Translations under genes and position numbers: made by a program
Notes under the pieces: model-generated
Seen by the model: the letters and a program-made list of their open reading frames with translations, nothing else
What the model was told of the DNA's origin: nothing
Database searches by the model: none
Assembly: GCF_963678635.1 (NCBI RefSeq)
Contig: NC_087068.1
Location: forward strand, 20,256,914 to 20,320,913
Length of the DNA stretch: 64,000 nt
Direction of reading: 5' to 3'
Origin: Symsagittifera roscoffensis
Lineage: Eukaryota; Xenacoelomorpha; Acoela; Convolutidae
Shown: positions 1-11,700 of the stretch, piece by piece
How the letters are laid out: every line of letters starts with the position of its first letter
How positions within the stretch are numbered: position 1 is the first letter of the stretch

Positions 1-264
1 CTTAGTCACTTTTGGTTATTTTGAGTAAAAAATTGAACCTGAACGCCATTGAAGACAAAATTTACACTTATAAAACTTGTATGACAAGCGTTTCTTCCAT
101 TTAAAGGATAAGCATCTTTCTTGAATTGAATTTTATTATAAGCATATTCCCTATGAAGAAACCAACTTGAGGGAGTAGCGATAGGTACGTTTTCATAATA
201 GGAGCATGAGCTACTGCTTTAATTCAATGTTCATTCAGTCAAAAAAATAAGCCTAAATTTTGTT

Positions 265-771
265 GTTCCGACTTTCGGTACGAAAGTAACGGAATATTTG
301 TGCTCGGGGTGGGATTTTTTTTCTTCAGACAAATTTCGACTTTTTAACTAGCCATTTTTGACGGAATTTTTTTATTATCATTCGAAAGGTATTGTTGTCC
401 TGAGCTCAGGTGTGATCAATTTTCGTTAAGTTACGGGGGTTTAAAGATTTCCATTTTGGCCAATTTGGGACAAATAACGCGCGATATATTTCGCGCTATT
501 AACGCGTAAGCGGAGAGTTAATCCGTCTTAGAAATCGGTCCAAATTGGTTGAAAGAAGCGGATTTGCCATAATTGATGTGTTACAAGGAGCGAAATCTAT
601 ACTTTTGTACTTTTTATAGCGTTAGGGGGGGATGCTTTTCATGAAAACATCAAAATTAAAAAAAAATTTCATTTTGTTTTATTTAACTTTTTAATGTTAT
701 TACAGCTCCAAAAACCTTAAAAGGCAGTCGGAACATTCAGGGCTTGGCCCTGATACGAGCAGTCTTGTTTA
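265..771 (+). repeat. MITE-A copy A1 (most complete copy)
   Basis: This non-autonomous repeat begins with GTTCCGACT (265-273) and reaches the inverted match AGTCGGAAC at 726-734. The left end carries a small palindrome (ACTTTCGGTACGAAAGT). The interior (about 480-515) holds a CGCG-rich palindromic stretch. Outside the right inverted repeat lies a hairpin module, AGGGCTTGGCCCT, ending in CAGTCTTGTTT at 771. Similar sequence recurs at 57037-57524 (same strand) and 49695-50162 (opposite strand), with fragments near 9365 and 35847. No coding capacity is seen. Confidence 0.75.
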
Positions 772-1450
772 GTTTTATAAATCACTTGGTTTGCTTGGGG
801 ATCAACAACTCTTTTTCGCCTTGATTCGACAAACTGCACACGATTGGAGTAAATAAATTTTACTGAGCATATGCGTTCTTTTAATTTGTCATGCCAATAG
901 CCAAACATGCTATGACGCTGATCATCGTCAAACCGTGTCTAATAAAATATATTTTTTGAGATCTTAAAACGACTTCTTTTTCATAATCAATTTTTCAATT
1001 AGAAGTGAAAAAGGAAAGTAATGACGAAAAAAGTCTGATAATGATAAATATTTGAAATAGCAAAAATAAAACATCAAAGTGAATTCTAGACAACACGAAA
1101 AGAATTATATTTATACAAATCTGAGAAAACTATACCATTCTTAAGTTTTGTTGGGCTACATCAGAGGCTAGCAGTGATTTAGTTTTGTCAGTAGATGGAA
1201 GAGTAGGTTTGAAGTAATTTTTGACTGATTAAACAAAGCCAAAATTAATCGCTTTCAGGGTAAATTTTTGGGCCCGAATTTTGCAAAACAAATTGCACCA
1301 TAATAATTCTGTTAAAGAATTAAGCAAGATTGGTATTCATGTTTTTTAACCCAATTTGAGTTAAACACGTTTTAAATATCAAGTTTTTATCTTTTTGTAC
1401 GGATAACATAAATTAGCACTGTATTCCATTTTAAAACAAAAAAGTGTATA
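772..1450. other. No recognisable feature
   Basis: AT-rich intergenic DNA between two MITE copies. No conserved ORF, RNA gene or repeat was recognised. Confidence 0.5.
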
Positions 1451-2058
1451 CTTCCGATCAATGAAAATGAGGAAGAACTTTGGATTCGGATGTGTTTTAA
1501 ATTGTAACGCAAAATCAGGTTCACAAATAACAATTGGAATGTATCGAGTGACATATCATATTAAAACTCGTTCAGATGTAATTTGAGCAACGTTAAACAA
1601 ATTTCAAAAAAAATCCCTTTGTCGATAAAAACCGGTTTGAAACTTTTGGGTTTCAGTCTAATTCCGAGCGAGTAAGACGATCAATAAATGTTCGTTAACT
1701 GGAACTGTCAGGCTATAAAAACATGATTTTACTAAAACGAAAACTATAAAGCGATTCGTAGGCAAAAATTTAGCTTAATTTAGCGCTACCTGTAGGCAAG
1801 AAAATTTTCGGAAAACTTTAAAATTTTTGTGAAAAAAAAACGTTTCTGAAAAACTCTTTTTTAATCTTCTCTTTTTTTATTCTCATGTTTGTTATTCAAT
1901 TTTTTGGAAGCGTTTGTAGAGTTTTCTCATCAGACCGCGTACAAGCAACGTCTTCAAATTGAAAGAAAAAGAAACGAAAATATTTTATTGTAGTTTTTGT
2001 GAATATGGTCGGATCATTCTGTGCTACTTGCACAGCAACCGGCTATCCTGGTTGTTTT
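1451..2058 (-). repeat. MITE-B copy B1
   Basis: A copy of the second MITE-like family in reverse orientation. Its hairpin module is at 2018-2058 (GTGCTACTTGCACAG followed by CAACCGGCTATCCTGG). The distal end near 1451 resembles the GTTCCGACCAT inverted repeat in degraded form. The interior matches copies at 6822-7309, 9586-10192, 19412-19775 and 36243-36776. Confidence 0.65.
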
Positions 2059-2230
2059 TTGAAATCAAGTTATTAAATTTAATTCAGTTGAGCTTCTCCT
2101 CCAATCACCCTCTGCAATTAGTCTGAGAAGCAACAAGTTTTTCTCGACGCAGATAATTTGTTTGGAACCGAAATCATAGCATAAAAAAATTAAAATGACA
2201 TCACGCTCGGTTTCTCTAAAATTTTTGAAT

Positions 2231-2236
2231 TTTATT
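2231..2236 (-). terminator. Candidate poly(A) signal for the hillarin-like gene
   Basis: AATAAA on the minus strand about 255 bases past the stop codon at 2491. The motif is short and the DNA is AT-rich, so this is only a candidate. Confidence 0.3.
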
Positions 2237-2490
2237 TGCATTGAAAAACGTTGTATTGTACTATAACACAACTTCAGCTGCTGTGAAGAAACTATATTAT
2301 CAAAATTATAAAACATAGAATTTTTGAATTTGATAGTAGTCCTGGCACTACAACTTTTAATTTAATTCTCGATTTAACTCGGATTAAAAACTTGGTTACC
2401 GTGGGTCAATCAGTGACGTCAGACTATGGTGTTTCAGATCTAGGTTTAACACTCACGTTGGTACAGAAGTCTTTAGTAATGGGGCGGCTG

Positions 2491-2762
2491 CTAATGGGAA
2501 TTCATATTCAAAAAGTGTACCTCGAATTTGAGCAGACCCTGGGGATGATCTCCATTCTTGTAAATCACAGCCAGCTGCAGATCTCCAGTACTCACTCCTG
2601 TTTTGATGCTCCCATCCCAAGTATCATCATCATCAGCAGACCTTGTTAGGGGACACACTTTCTCGTATTCTTCATTCGCTTCGCCAGGTCGCACGACAAA
2701 AACAGACTCCGCTCCCGGGATAGAAACAGAAAAGTTGATCTCTTCGTCGTACGGCAAGAGAC
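2491..2762 (-). CDS. hil: Hillarin-like exon 8 (C terminus)
   Basis: Acceptor TTGCTCAAG|GTCTCT, 88 nt after the previous donor. It encodes LLPYDEEINFSVSIPGAE through the stop. An alternative acceptor 33 nt upstream (TTTACAAG) would also keep frame and add 11 residues. The nearer one fits the family better. Confidence 0.8.
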
Positions 2763-5700
2763 CTTGAGCAAGTTCAAAGTTCAAAGATTCAATCAAAACT
2801 TGTAAATTTAATTGAAATTGCGCGAAAATACAATGTGAGAAAATACAAACCTTGTTTTGGCTCATACAGCACGCAATCTTCGGTCCAATTTGCAAAAGGC
2901 ACCGGATACTGAATTAAATCTGCATGCACTGATGTGCAGTTAATCAAGTAGTTGAAAACTTCAACCGGATCCGCGTCTGGCTTGCTTTTCTTGCGCGTGA
3001 AAACACCGAGTCGGTAGAAACCCGCTTTCGGCAATGTAAGTTGGAGTTTGCCGACGTATCCCGTTCTTTCGAAGAACACGTGATCGTTCATAGGTTCCGA
3101 CTGGTCCTCCGGAGTTCGGTACTCAAGCGCTCCTTGGAAAGTTATAGAGGGATCCGATTCAACTTCAATTACTACTTCGCCCGAATCGGTGACAATAAAT
3201 GGATCTTGAGGGTTGAACTTAATTTTATTTTTGTCCATGTACTTTTTTTCGCCTCTGACTCCAAACATGCTATCCAGGGTCGCTGCAAAAGGCGGGTTGG
3301 TTATTCCTGGCTTGTTGCACCTAATTAGGTAACTGCAAATGTGAGGAAGAGATTTATTGTCCTCTTTGTTTTCTAGTTCTCCAAAAATATCCAGGGTGAA
3401 GTCACCATTAGAGGGCAAATTGACAGAGAAAATGACTTCGTCGTCTACAAATCGGTGAACGCAATAGTTTTCCAACTTCTCGTCGTCGTATTTGTTGCTG
3501 TGTAAGAAATGAGCGAAGTCTACCAGTCCGTTTTCCATTTTGAATCTGACCTCAACTTGACCTGTTGCGGTGATTATGACCCCACTCTGGTGGCTCAGAG
3601 GCACGAGGGATTTCCTAATTGCGTCAATTCCTGAAAACCGTAGCTGAGGGATGTCAAATATGATCGATGAAAGTTAAATTTTACTGTTCCAAGAAACCAA
3701 TATTTTGAATAAAATGGAGAAAACTTTGATACAATTCAAAAAAATGATGAATTATGAAAAAAATACAAAAACTTAACAAACAATTATAAAAACTGATGTT
3801 AATTACAAATCATTAACATCAAAAACATTTTGAATTTGAATATTGTGAATATGAAAAAAATCAACCCGCAGTAAAATAAGACAAAAATTGAAAATATCGG
3901 AAGATATATATAAAAACAAAACTCAAAATCTACCTGGCCCAAATCCCTTCAGCGATGCTGTCTTCGGCAACGCCTCGCAATCCGGCTTTGCCTTCGTGCA
4001 ATTAATAATATACGAGCAAACATGATTCATGTAACTCGCCCTCTTATTCGCATCTTTTTCAAGCGATTCAGCAGTCGCGTAGAGCTCGATTAAAAAGTTG
4101 CCCGTCATGGGGAATGAGAGATTAAAAGAGATAATTTTGTTCATGCTTTGCTGAATAACAAACTGGCCCAGTTTGCTAGCAGATGAGACGATGTTTTTCT
4201 CGACGGTTGAGGAACTGATGGCGAACAGTTTGTATGCAAATGTGACCCAAGTGTGCATGGGCAGGGCAAACTGGATGTCCGATTCTCCCTCGGGACACTC
4301 GATGATGGCGTCGGGGTGCGACTTGATGCTGAGACCTGAAAACAAAACACGGGTTAAAAAAATATCAATTATTTCAATTATCCTGTGCGTATTCTCGCAT
4401 AGCCGAAAAACAAACTGACATTAGATCTATGATTTACTCAAACTATACCACTCGTGTCAAATGAAAAAAAAACAGAAGAGCAAGAGTAGAGTTCTTTTTT
4501 TTCGTAAATAACTGGTCACGCTACATTTCCACTCCCCGGGAACCATTTTTTTAGGCTATCTGGATAATAGGCTCTGTGTCGCGCCATTGACAACCCTTGA
4601 AAACTAACACAAAAGGCCAACTGGCTGAAGCTAACTCCGGGTAGCATTATTAGTTCAAAAATATAAAAATTATCATATATCATCGTTTTTAAGTACAGCA
4701 ACGATTGTTAGCTGCCTAAATGCATCTAAATGAAACTGAGGCAGCAATAACTTCCAGGTTTAAAATTTGTATATGACGAGTCGTTCAATCAGTCGTTTTT
4801 GAAGGCGTTTAAGTCTACAGAGTTCTTTGGTTTTGAGAAGTGCGCCAAAAAGGCGCAACTTCAAAAACAAAAGGAAAGGAACTATGGCCTGTAGGATGTC
4901 TTGTTATCCGGCCAATTCAATGAAAGATTGTACGGGGCCCATTGTGGTATCATATTAATAAAGCGTATTAGCTGTGATTCGTATTACAAAAAAAAAATCA
5001 AAAAGTTGTCTGGGTCGAGAAATTTTGGTCTGACATTTTTTGGTTTTTCAGACTGATTTTCAGCTGGAAAATTTCAGAATAATCTTTCAGTCTACGTCTT
5101 GTGAGATCCCTTTTCGCTAAATTAAAACAAAAGGAAATTCGAAGAAAAAATCGTGACCAATTTTTGTTTGTTTTTTTTTTGCTCATTTTTTAAATAAAAA
5201 TAAGCGTGGTTGGAAAATTCTAGTATTTGAGCACAGCAACCGCCGATCCTTGTTATTTTTTAGAACTTGAAAACCTAATTTGAAGAAATGTCTCTTTATG
5301 AAGGCCTGTCTTTCGAACTGAGCGATCTGTTTGGGCGTGTCCAGCAGTTGCCACCTCTGTTCGTCTGGGAAGTGGCTGAAGATAAGTTTGTCCGGGTCAG
5401 AGAGAAAGTAGAAGTCGTCTGAGTCGTATGTCATCGTTTGGGTTTTGTCCACTGCTGCTGAGGTGTCCGAGTCAATCAGCTTCCAGTCGTCTTTCTTGTC
5501 GTCGCCTATTTAAAAAAGCATTTACCGATTAGAGCCAAAATTCATCCAGACATACATATGGCAGCAGAATCAGAGGGTAGCCACTTAACACCCAAAGATC
5601 AGAACTTCCAATATTCAGAAACCAATCGGCTACAGTCCTTGGAAAATATATCTCCTCCCCTAAAAAGCGAAGTTACCAAAGCATAAAATGTTGATACTAG

Positions 5701-8700
5701 TCGAAACTATGTTTTCTCAGGAGGCTTTCAAGACAAACGAGGCTTTCATGAAAATGTTTTTCACAGAAGAAAAACTGAAAAGATGATATCTAATACAGAG
5801 AAATATTCTGACTAGCGACAATACAATGTAAAGGCAAAGTGCGTAGAGATTGCAATTATAGAGAATATAATTGAGTAGCCAGTACCTGTGATGAACCTGG
5901 CACCCCAATGCACGTCTATGAGTCGCCAGTACTTATCAATGAGCACTGCATTCCAGGAAGCCCCAAAATTGCCAGCGTCCATCTTCTGGCCCGGTTGGTA
6001 TCCAACCCCTTTGGCAAATCCACGGATAGTCACACATGGCACATCCGACTCACTAAAGATAAAGCAAATTTCGACATAGTATTTGTATAATAGCGATTTT
6101 TCTTCCTTAGTGTAGCCCTGGTTTCTTTGCTTTGCCCAAGTCGGAGGGCGCAATCTTATGATTGCGGAGGGTGCAATCATAACTTGCGCGAGTTTCTGTT
6201 TTGACAACAATGACAAACAAAGAAGGACAGAAAAAGTCAATCACGTTTTTTTGCGCCATTTAGTTATTGGAGAGCGTAATCTACTTTCCATTTAGTAACT
6301 TAACGTTACTTTAAATAGAAAAAAATCAAAAATCACACCACGAAAAACCAAATTTTTTCCAACTTTAACTAAGACAACTTGCTAGACTTTTCAAAAAAAA
6401 CTTAAAAAAACCACACCACCTAAAGACACCAACTCCCATTAAGAGAAAAATTAAGAACTCAATACTGACGTGCATATGCGTCCGAACAGTCCAGCATAGG
6501 AGCCCTTCTCCTGCTTGAGTGCAGCCAGATATCCCAGAGGGGAGTTGAGGTCAACCTGGACTGAGTTGTCTACCTGATTGCAGTCCTGCGTTGTGACCCA
6601 GATGTAGATGGCGCGCACCTTGCTCAGTTCATTCGAGGCACCGTCGCACAAGTACCTGGAACAGATTTAAGAATAATCATTCATTCTTCATATCAAGTTG
6701 TTGGCAACGTCGGCGATCTTTGAGAATTTTCAATTGCCTACAAAATGAATTTTTCTTGTTAATTAGAATCTGAGTTTTTCGGGGTCTACTAACTCAATAG
6801 TTGAATTTTTCAACGTGCCATAATTGTTCCAACCATTGAAAACAAGGAGAAACGTTGTATTCGGGTGAGTTTTCCAAAATCAGGTACCACAAATAATCAT
6901 CGGAATGGGTCGAATGACAAAACATATTAAAACACTTTCACTCTTGTTTCGAACGACAATAGAAAACTGCATTGGAAAATTTTGAAACAAATTGTCCCAG
7001 TGTCGAGATTGCCAGGTTTGAAAATTTTGAGATTTAGCTTAATTTTGATTTTGTTTTTTCGAAAAATTTTTTGTTTGTTATTCTAAAGAGTTTTTCTAAA
7101 TTTTTTTGTTATTCATTTTTGAAAAAAAAAAACTGTAGTCAATCATACTTAATTCACTAATTTTTCACAAGATCATTTAAATCTTGAATCGCATCGCCCA
7201 TTAAACACGACACTAATTTTAAGAACAATAAGAAACTCTTTTCTAGTTTTTTAATATTATTGCTGGAACATTATAAGCTACTTGCAGAGCAACCGGCTAT
7301 CCTTGTTCAACTTGAAATAATTTCTTTGACAATTTAATTCGGCTCATTTGTTTTTGCTTCGCTTTAAAAGACAAGAGTTTTCCCGCACTTTAAAAAATTT
7401 TATATCATAACAAGACCCTGCTCGTATCAAGGCAAAGCACTAAAAATTTGGACTGCGTTTAAAGTACTATAAGGCCTGATTAATAAATTATAAAAAATTA
7501 AACTTTTATTTCAATTTTTTCCTAAATTTACCCTCCCAAACACTTTATGTAAGTAAGACCTAATGAACTCGAAATATAGGTTTTTTGCGTTAATAACCTA
7601 TTTAATAAGCTCACATGTATTATTTCTCTGCTAGCTTGATTCAAACATTTTAGTTTCTCACACACATTTGGTCTGAGGTAAAAAAAAAAACGTTACCTGG
7701 GAGAGCTCAGAGCTTATGTTCCAATCCCGACAAAACTAGTTATTATTAACTCTTTGGTAAACTTACTTTTTGTTTTTGTTTTTGCTGGAATCTTTATCGG
7801 CTTATTGATATGAGTTTGGGCTTTCTATTGGCTTTTTGATATATCGATTTTATCGGCTTATTGATATAAACTTGATATAATTTTGGGAGTATTCTTTGTT
7901 GCTTGACGTGTTTTTCTCAAGTTGAATATCATTCGATAACAAGTTGCTAGATTGCGATCTAGTTGTTGTTTGGAACGCAAGTGGTGCGAAGCTCCGTTTC
8001 ACCCCTGTGTATACTTTCAGTTTTATGTAATAATAATCAGAGTAAATTGCTTGCATCATTTTACTTTGAACTGACCTAATTTGCCGCTTACGCTTTAACA
8101 CGACTAAGCATATCGCCCTTTAATTATCCCAGAATACGAGTTGTCAAATTAACTTACAAACATATGCTGCAGGTGAATTTTTAAAAATTTGAATTTTTGA
8201 CCATATTTTTCAGATGGTATATGAAACTTCTGCTAATTGTTGATAGTCGGCAAATCGAAGTTTGTATGAAGAAAACAACCACTGAGCCAAACTACGCTGC
8301 CAGTTTTTTTTGAAATTTGTAAACAGAGGCAAAGTTGAGCTTCGCACCACTTGCGATTAACTAAATCTATCCAAATGAAAAATGAATAAAAATATTTGTA
8401 GAAAAAAGCACAAATAAAAGAATGCAAATCAGCATCGGAACTAAATTGAGCAAGCAATGGCAAAGCCGAAAACATCTGAGCAGGAGTTCTTCAAGCCGAA
8501 AGTTTTTTCATACAACTTCGAAACTGATTTAAATTTTGTACGTTTTAAATTCCCTCAAAAAACATACATACAGGCACACAACAATTTTTTTCGTGCATTA
8601 AGCGACGTAAAAAGAGAGTGCTAAGCCGATATAAAACAAAACGAAACCTATTAAGCCGGGAAAAATGTTCAATTAACCGTAGAAAATTCAACCAATTTAA

Positions 8701-11700
8701 GAAAGCGTTGGGTAATATAAATTTTGCGTTTACCTTGAAACTACCCAGATTTAGACTACTAAGCCGATGAAAAATAGACCAAAAAAATTTGGGCCAAATA
8801 AAATTTTTGAGCGAATTAAAAAAAAATGAAATACTTACTCAAAGTAAGTAAAAATACAAGTAACTCAAAAGTTAAAAGCATCATTCAAAACATGCGCGCA
8901 GCTACGAAAACGATTCCAAGATGTGGCAACTAAGTCGATAAATAATGAGCATACAAATAATTGGCCGACACTTTAATTTGAAACAGAATGTTTCCCGTTT
9001 GAAAAAAAAAAACAGTTCCTGGTCAGATTCAAACCAACGGCCTTTGCGTCGCATGCCTATTTGTTACTTCCAGGCTAAAAACGCCGGGAACGCTAAAAAA
9101 TTGAATTAATTATGGAACAAGGTACTTCTAGAGATGAGACCAGAAGTCCAGATGAGATGACTCCTGTAAACAAAGTTATTTACGGGAAAAAAGTCTAGTA
9201 CTCGATTGCAAAACCCTTGCTAATGGCAAAAGTAAAAACAAGACATCTTTATCATCTCTGAATTTTTTTTTGACCGAGTTGATAATAGTTTTCCATGATC
9301 ACTGGATGAAAAGTGATGATATTGAAAAATAACTGATATAAAAGCAAAATATTTTTTGTTGCCCGTTAATTACCACAAACTGGTAATTTTCGAGCCCCCA
9401 TAACTTTGCAAAAATTATCACAGCTAAATACATTTATAGGTTTGAGCTCAGGGAGTCAATATTTTTCAGAAGGTACAAAAAGTTAGTTCTAATGTAGCTA
9501 ATTAAAAATTGGGAATTTATCTGAAAAAAATATACAACACACCGAGCACAAACACTCTATCACTTGCTTGAAAGGTTGGAACAATAAAGCAAAGATAATC
9601 GGTTACTGTGCAAGTACCAGAGAATGTTCCGACCATAGTCTTTAAAAAAATATTAAAAAAGTTTTATATTTCAAATTAGTGTAGTTTTTTATGTGTGGTA
9701 AGATAAAAGAATCTAACGTAAACTCTTAATTTGAAAATATTTGACAGTTATTGTTATATAAAAAAATTGAATGAAATTTCCGTTGAAAAATGACTAGACA
9801 AACAATTTTTTTTTTAATTCGACATTTTTTCCAATTTTTTTTCGAAGATTTTGTTCCAAAAATGGCACTAAACAAATTAGAAACCCAATTTTACTAGCTT
9901 AAAACTAAATTTTCAGGGTAACTCAAGAAATAATTAAGCTTTTGTAAGCCTGCTCGCTCGCTTTATTTTCTCAAAGTTGAAATAAAAATCAAAAATTTTA
10001 AACTAGTTTCTCTCGATACTGAGAAAATTTTTTGAATTTTTTACTGTCGTTCGAATCAAGACTGAAAGGGCTTCAATTTGGTATACAACTCGACCCTTTT
10101 GATGATTTTTTGTGGTACCTGATTTTGCGTGGAAAAAAATTAAAGCACACCCGAATAAAAAGTTCCTCCAAATTTTTCAAATGACCGGAACAATGAGTTG
10201 TAACTGCTTGCTCGGAACGATTTACAAATAATGCTCAGAAATTGGCATATAATTGCAAATAATTATCACTACAATTTATTTTGATCATCTGGGCTTGGTA
10301 GCTAAACCATTCCTGCTGTCTCAGTTTTTGTAAGTTATACCCTATAGTACAAAAATCAGCTTTTCGATTTTGTTAGAAGGTTCGGGGTGGAATGGTCATA
10401 GTTTGTCATAGTTTGCAAATGAGAAGATTTTAGCGAGCTTGCAAGAGTTGCAAAATACAGGTTTCTATCAAATATTTGAAATCTTAATTTGTCTTGAATA
10501 TAAGTCTACCTGGAGAGTGTGAGGAAATCGTTGGGGATGCCATAGTTCCGTACAGTGAGTGCCCTCTGATCCCACTGTTTGAAATCCTCTTGCTTGAAGA
10601 TATCTTCTTTGTAAGTAGCCGGAGGACAAGGCTCAGGCCAATTTTTCAACTGGATAGGGTCCTAAATGGAGAAAACATAGTTTCCAAAAAATAATTTTTT
10701 CGAAATAGGATGAAAGATTTGCAGATTTTCAGAAAAATTTAAATCAATGAAATTCAATCTTTTTTTCATTCTTATCCTAACGTGTTTTCAGTATTAAAAA
10801 ATGAGTAAAAAGATTTTCAAACAAAGGCGAAGCGAAGTTTTGCATCGCTTGCCGTTCGGCTCAAGTAGGTGACAAACAATGAGACGAAAGTCTAAATCGG
10901 AAAAGTAGTTTGCGACGATGGCGCAAAACTATCTCCCAAAAATTTTTACACATTGATTTCGATTTGTCTCGTACGCATTTGTTTTCACGAAAAAATTTCA
11001 AGAAATCAAATTGCAAGCTAATAAAAATTGTCAGTAAAATTCAAGCGTTATTAATAAATACTGTAAAATCGCGGAAGCACAAATACGCATAAAAAAACTC
11101 TATTCGCCATTCAAATGACACAAAATGACACAATTAAGCAAATTTAATACGATTAAAACTGCTAAATTGAATCAACCTTTTGAGCGAACAAAACAAAAAT
11201 TACACAAAAGAGTAGACCAAAAAATCCACCGATTTTGTAAAACAAGTTGTCTTCTTTACAATTGACTCTTATATGTTAAATTCGATGCAGTGGTTAACTT
11301 TTTTCTGGTTCAGTGTCGGTCAGTTGCTGAAAAATTAAAATGTTAGTTGGATCTTATTAACTATTTCCCCCTACGGTACCTTGTAGCAAATCCCTCCTAT
11401 TAAGATAAAACCAAACAATTAAGAATAGTCAAAGTCAAACTTTGTACCTTGTAGCGAATTGGCCTTTTTAACAAAAGGGGGTAAATAGTTAACAACATCT
11501 GAGAAAACAAAATAACAAACATGCATACTTTGATTGCCTCATGGTGGAACATTTTGGAAGTAAAAAGGCTTTTGCTGTTAATATCAGCGTTATCATAGGC
11601 CTAAAAAACTTTTAAAATTCAAATACAGTGGCGCAATTTTCTGACACAGAGGCGAAGCTGAGCTTCGCCCCACTTGCGATGCAAGTCGAAAAATAATGCA

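Noticed and set aside
4516-4701. Minus-strand ORF (ARHRAYYPDSLKKWF) as an extra hillarin exon
   Set aside because: Exons 5 and 6 join in phase without it, and the joined protein matches the family directly across that junction.
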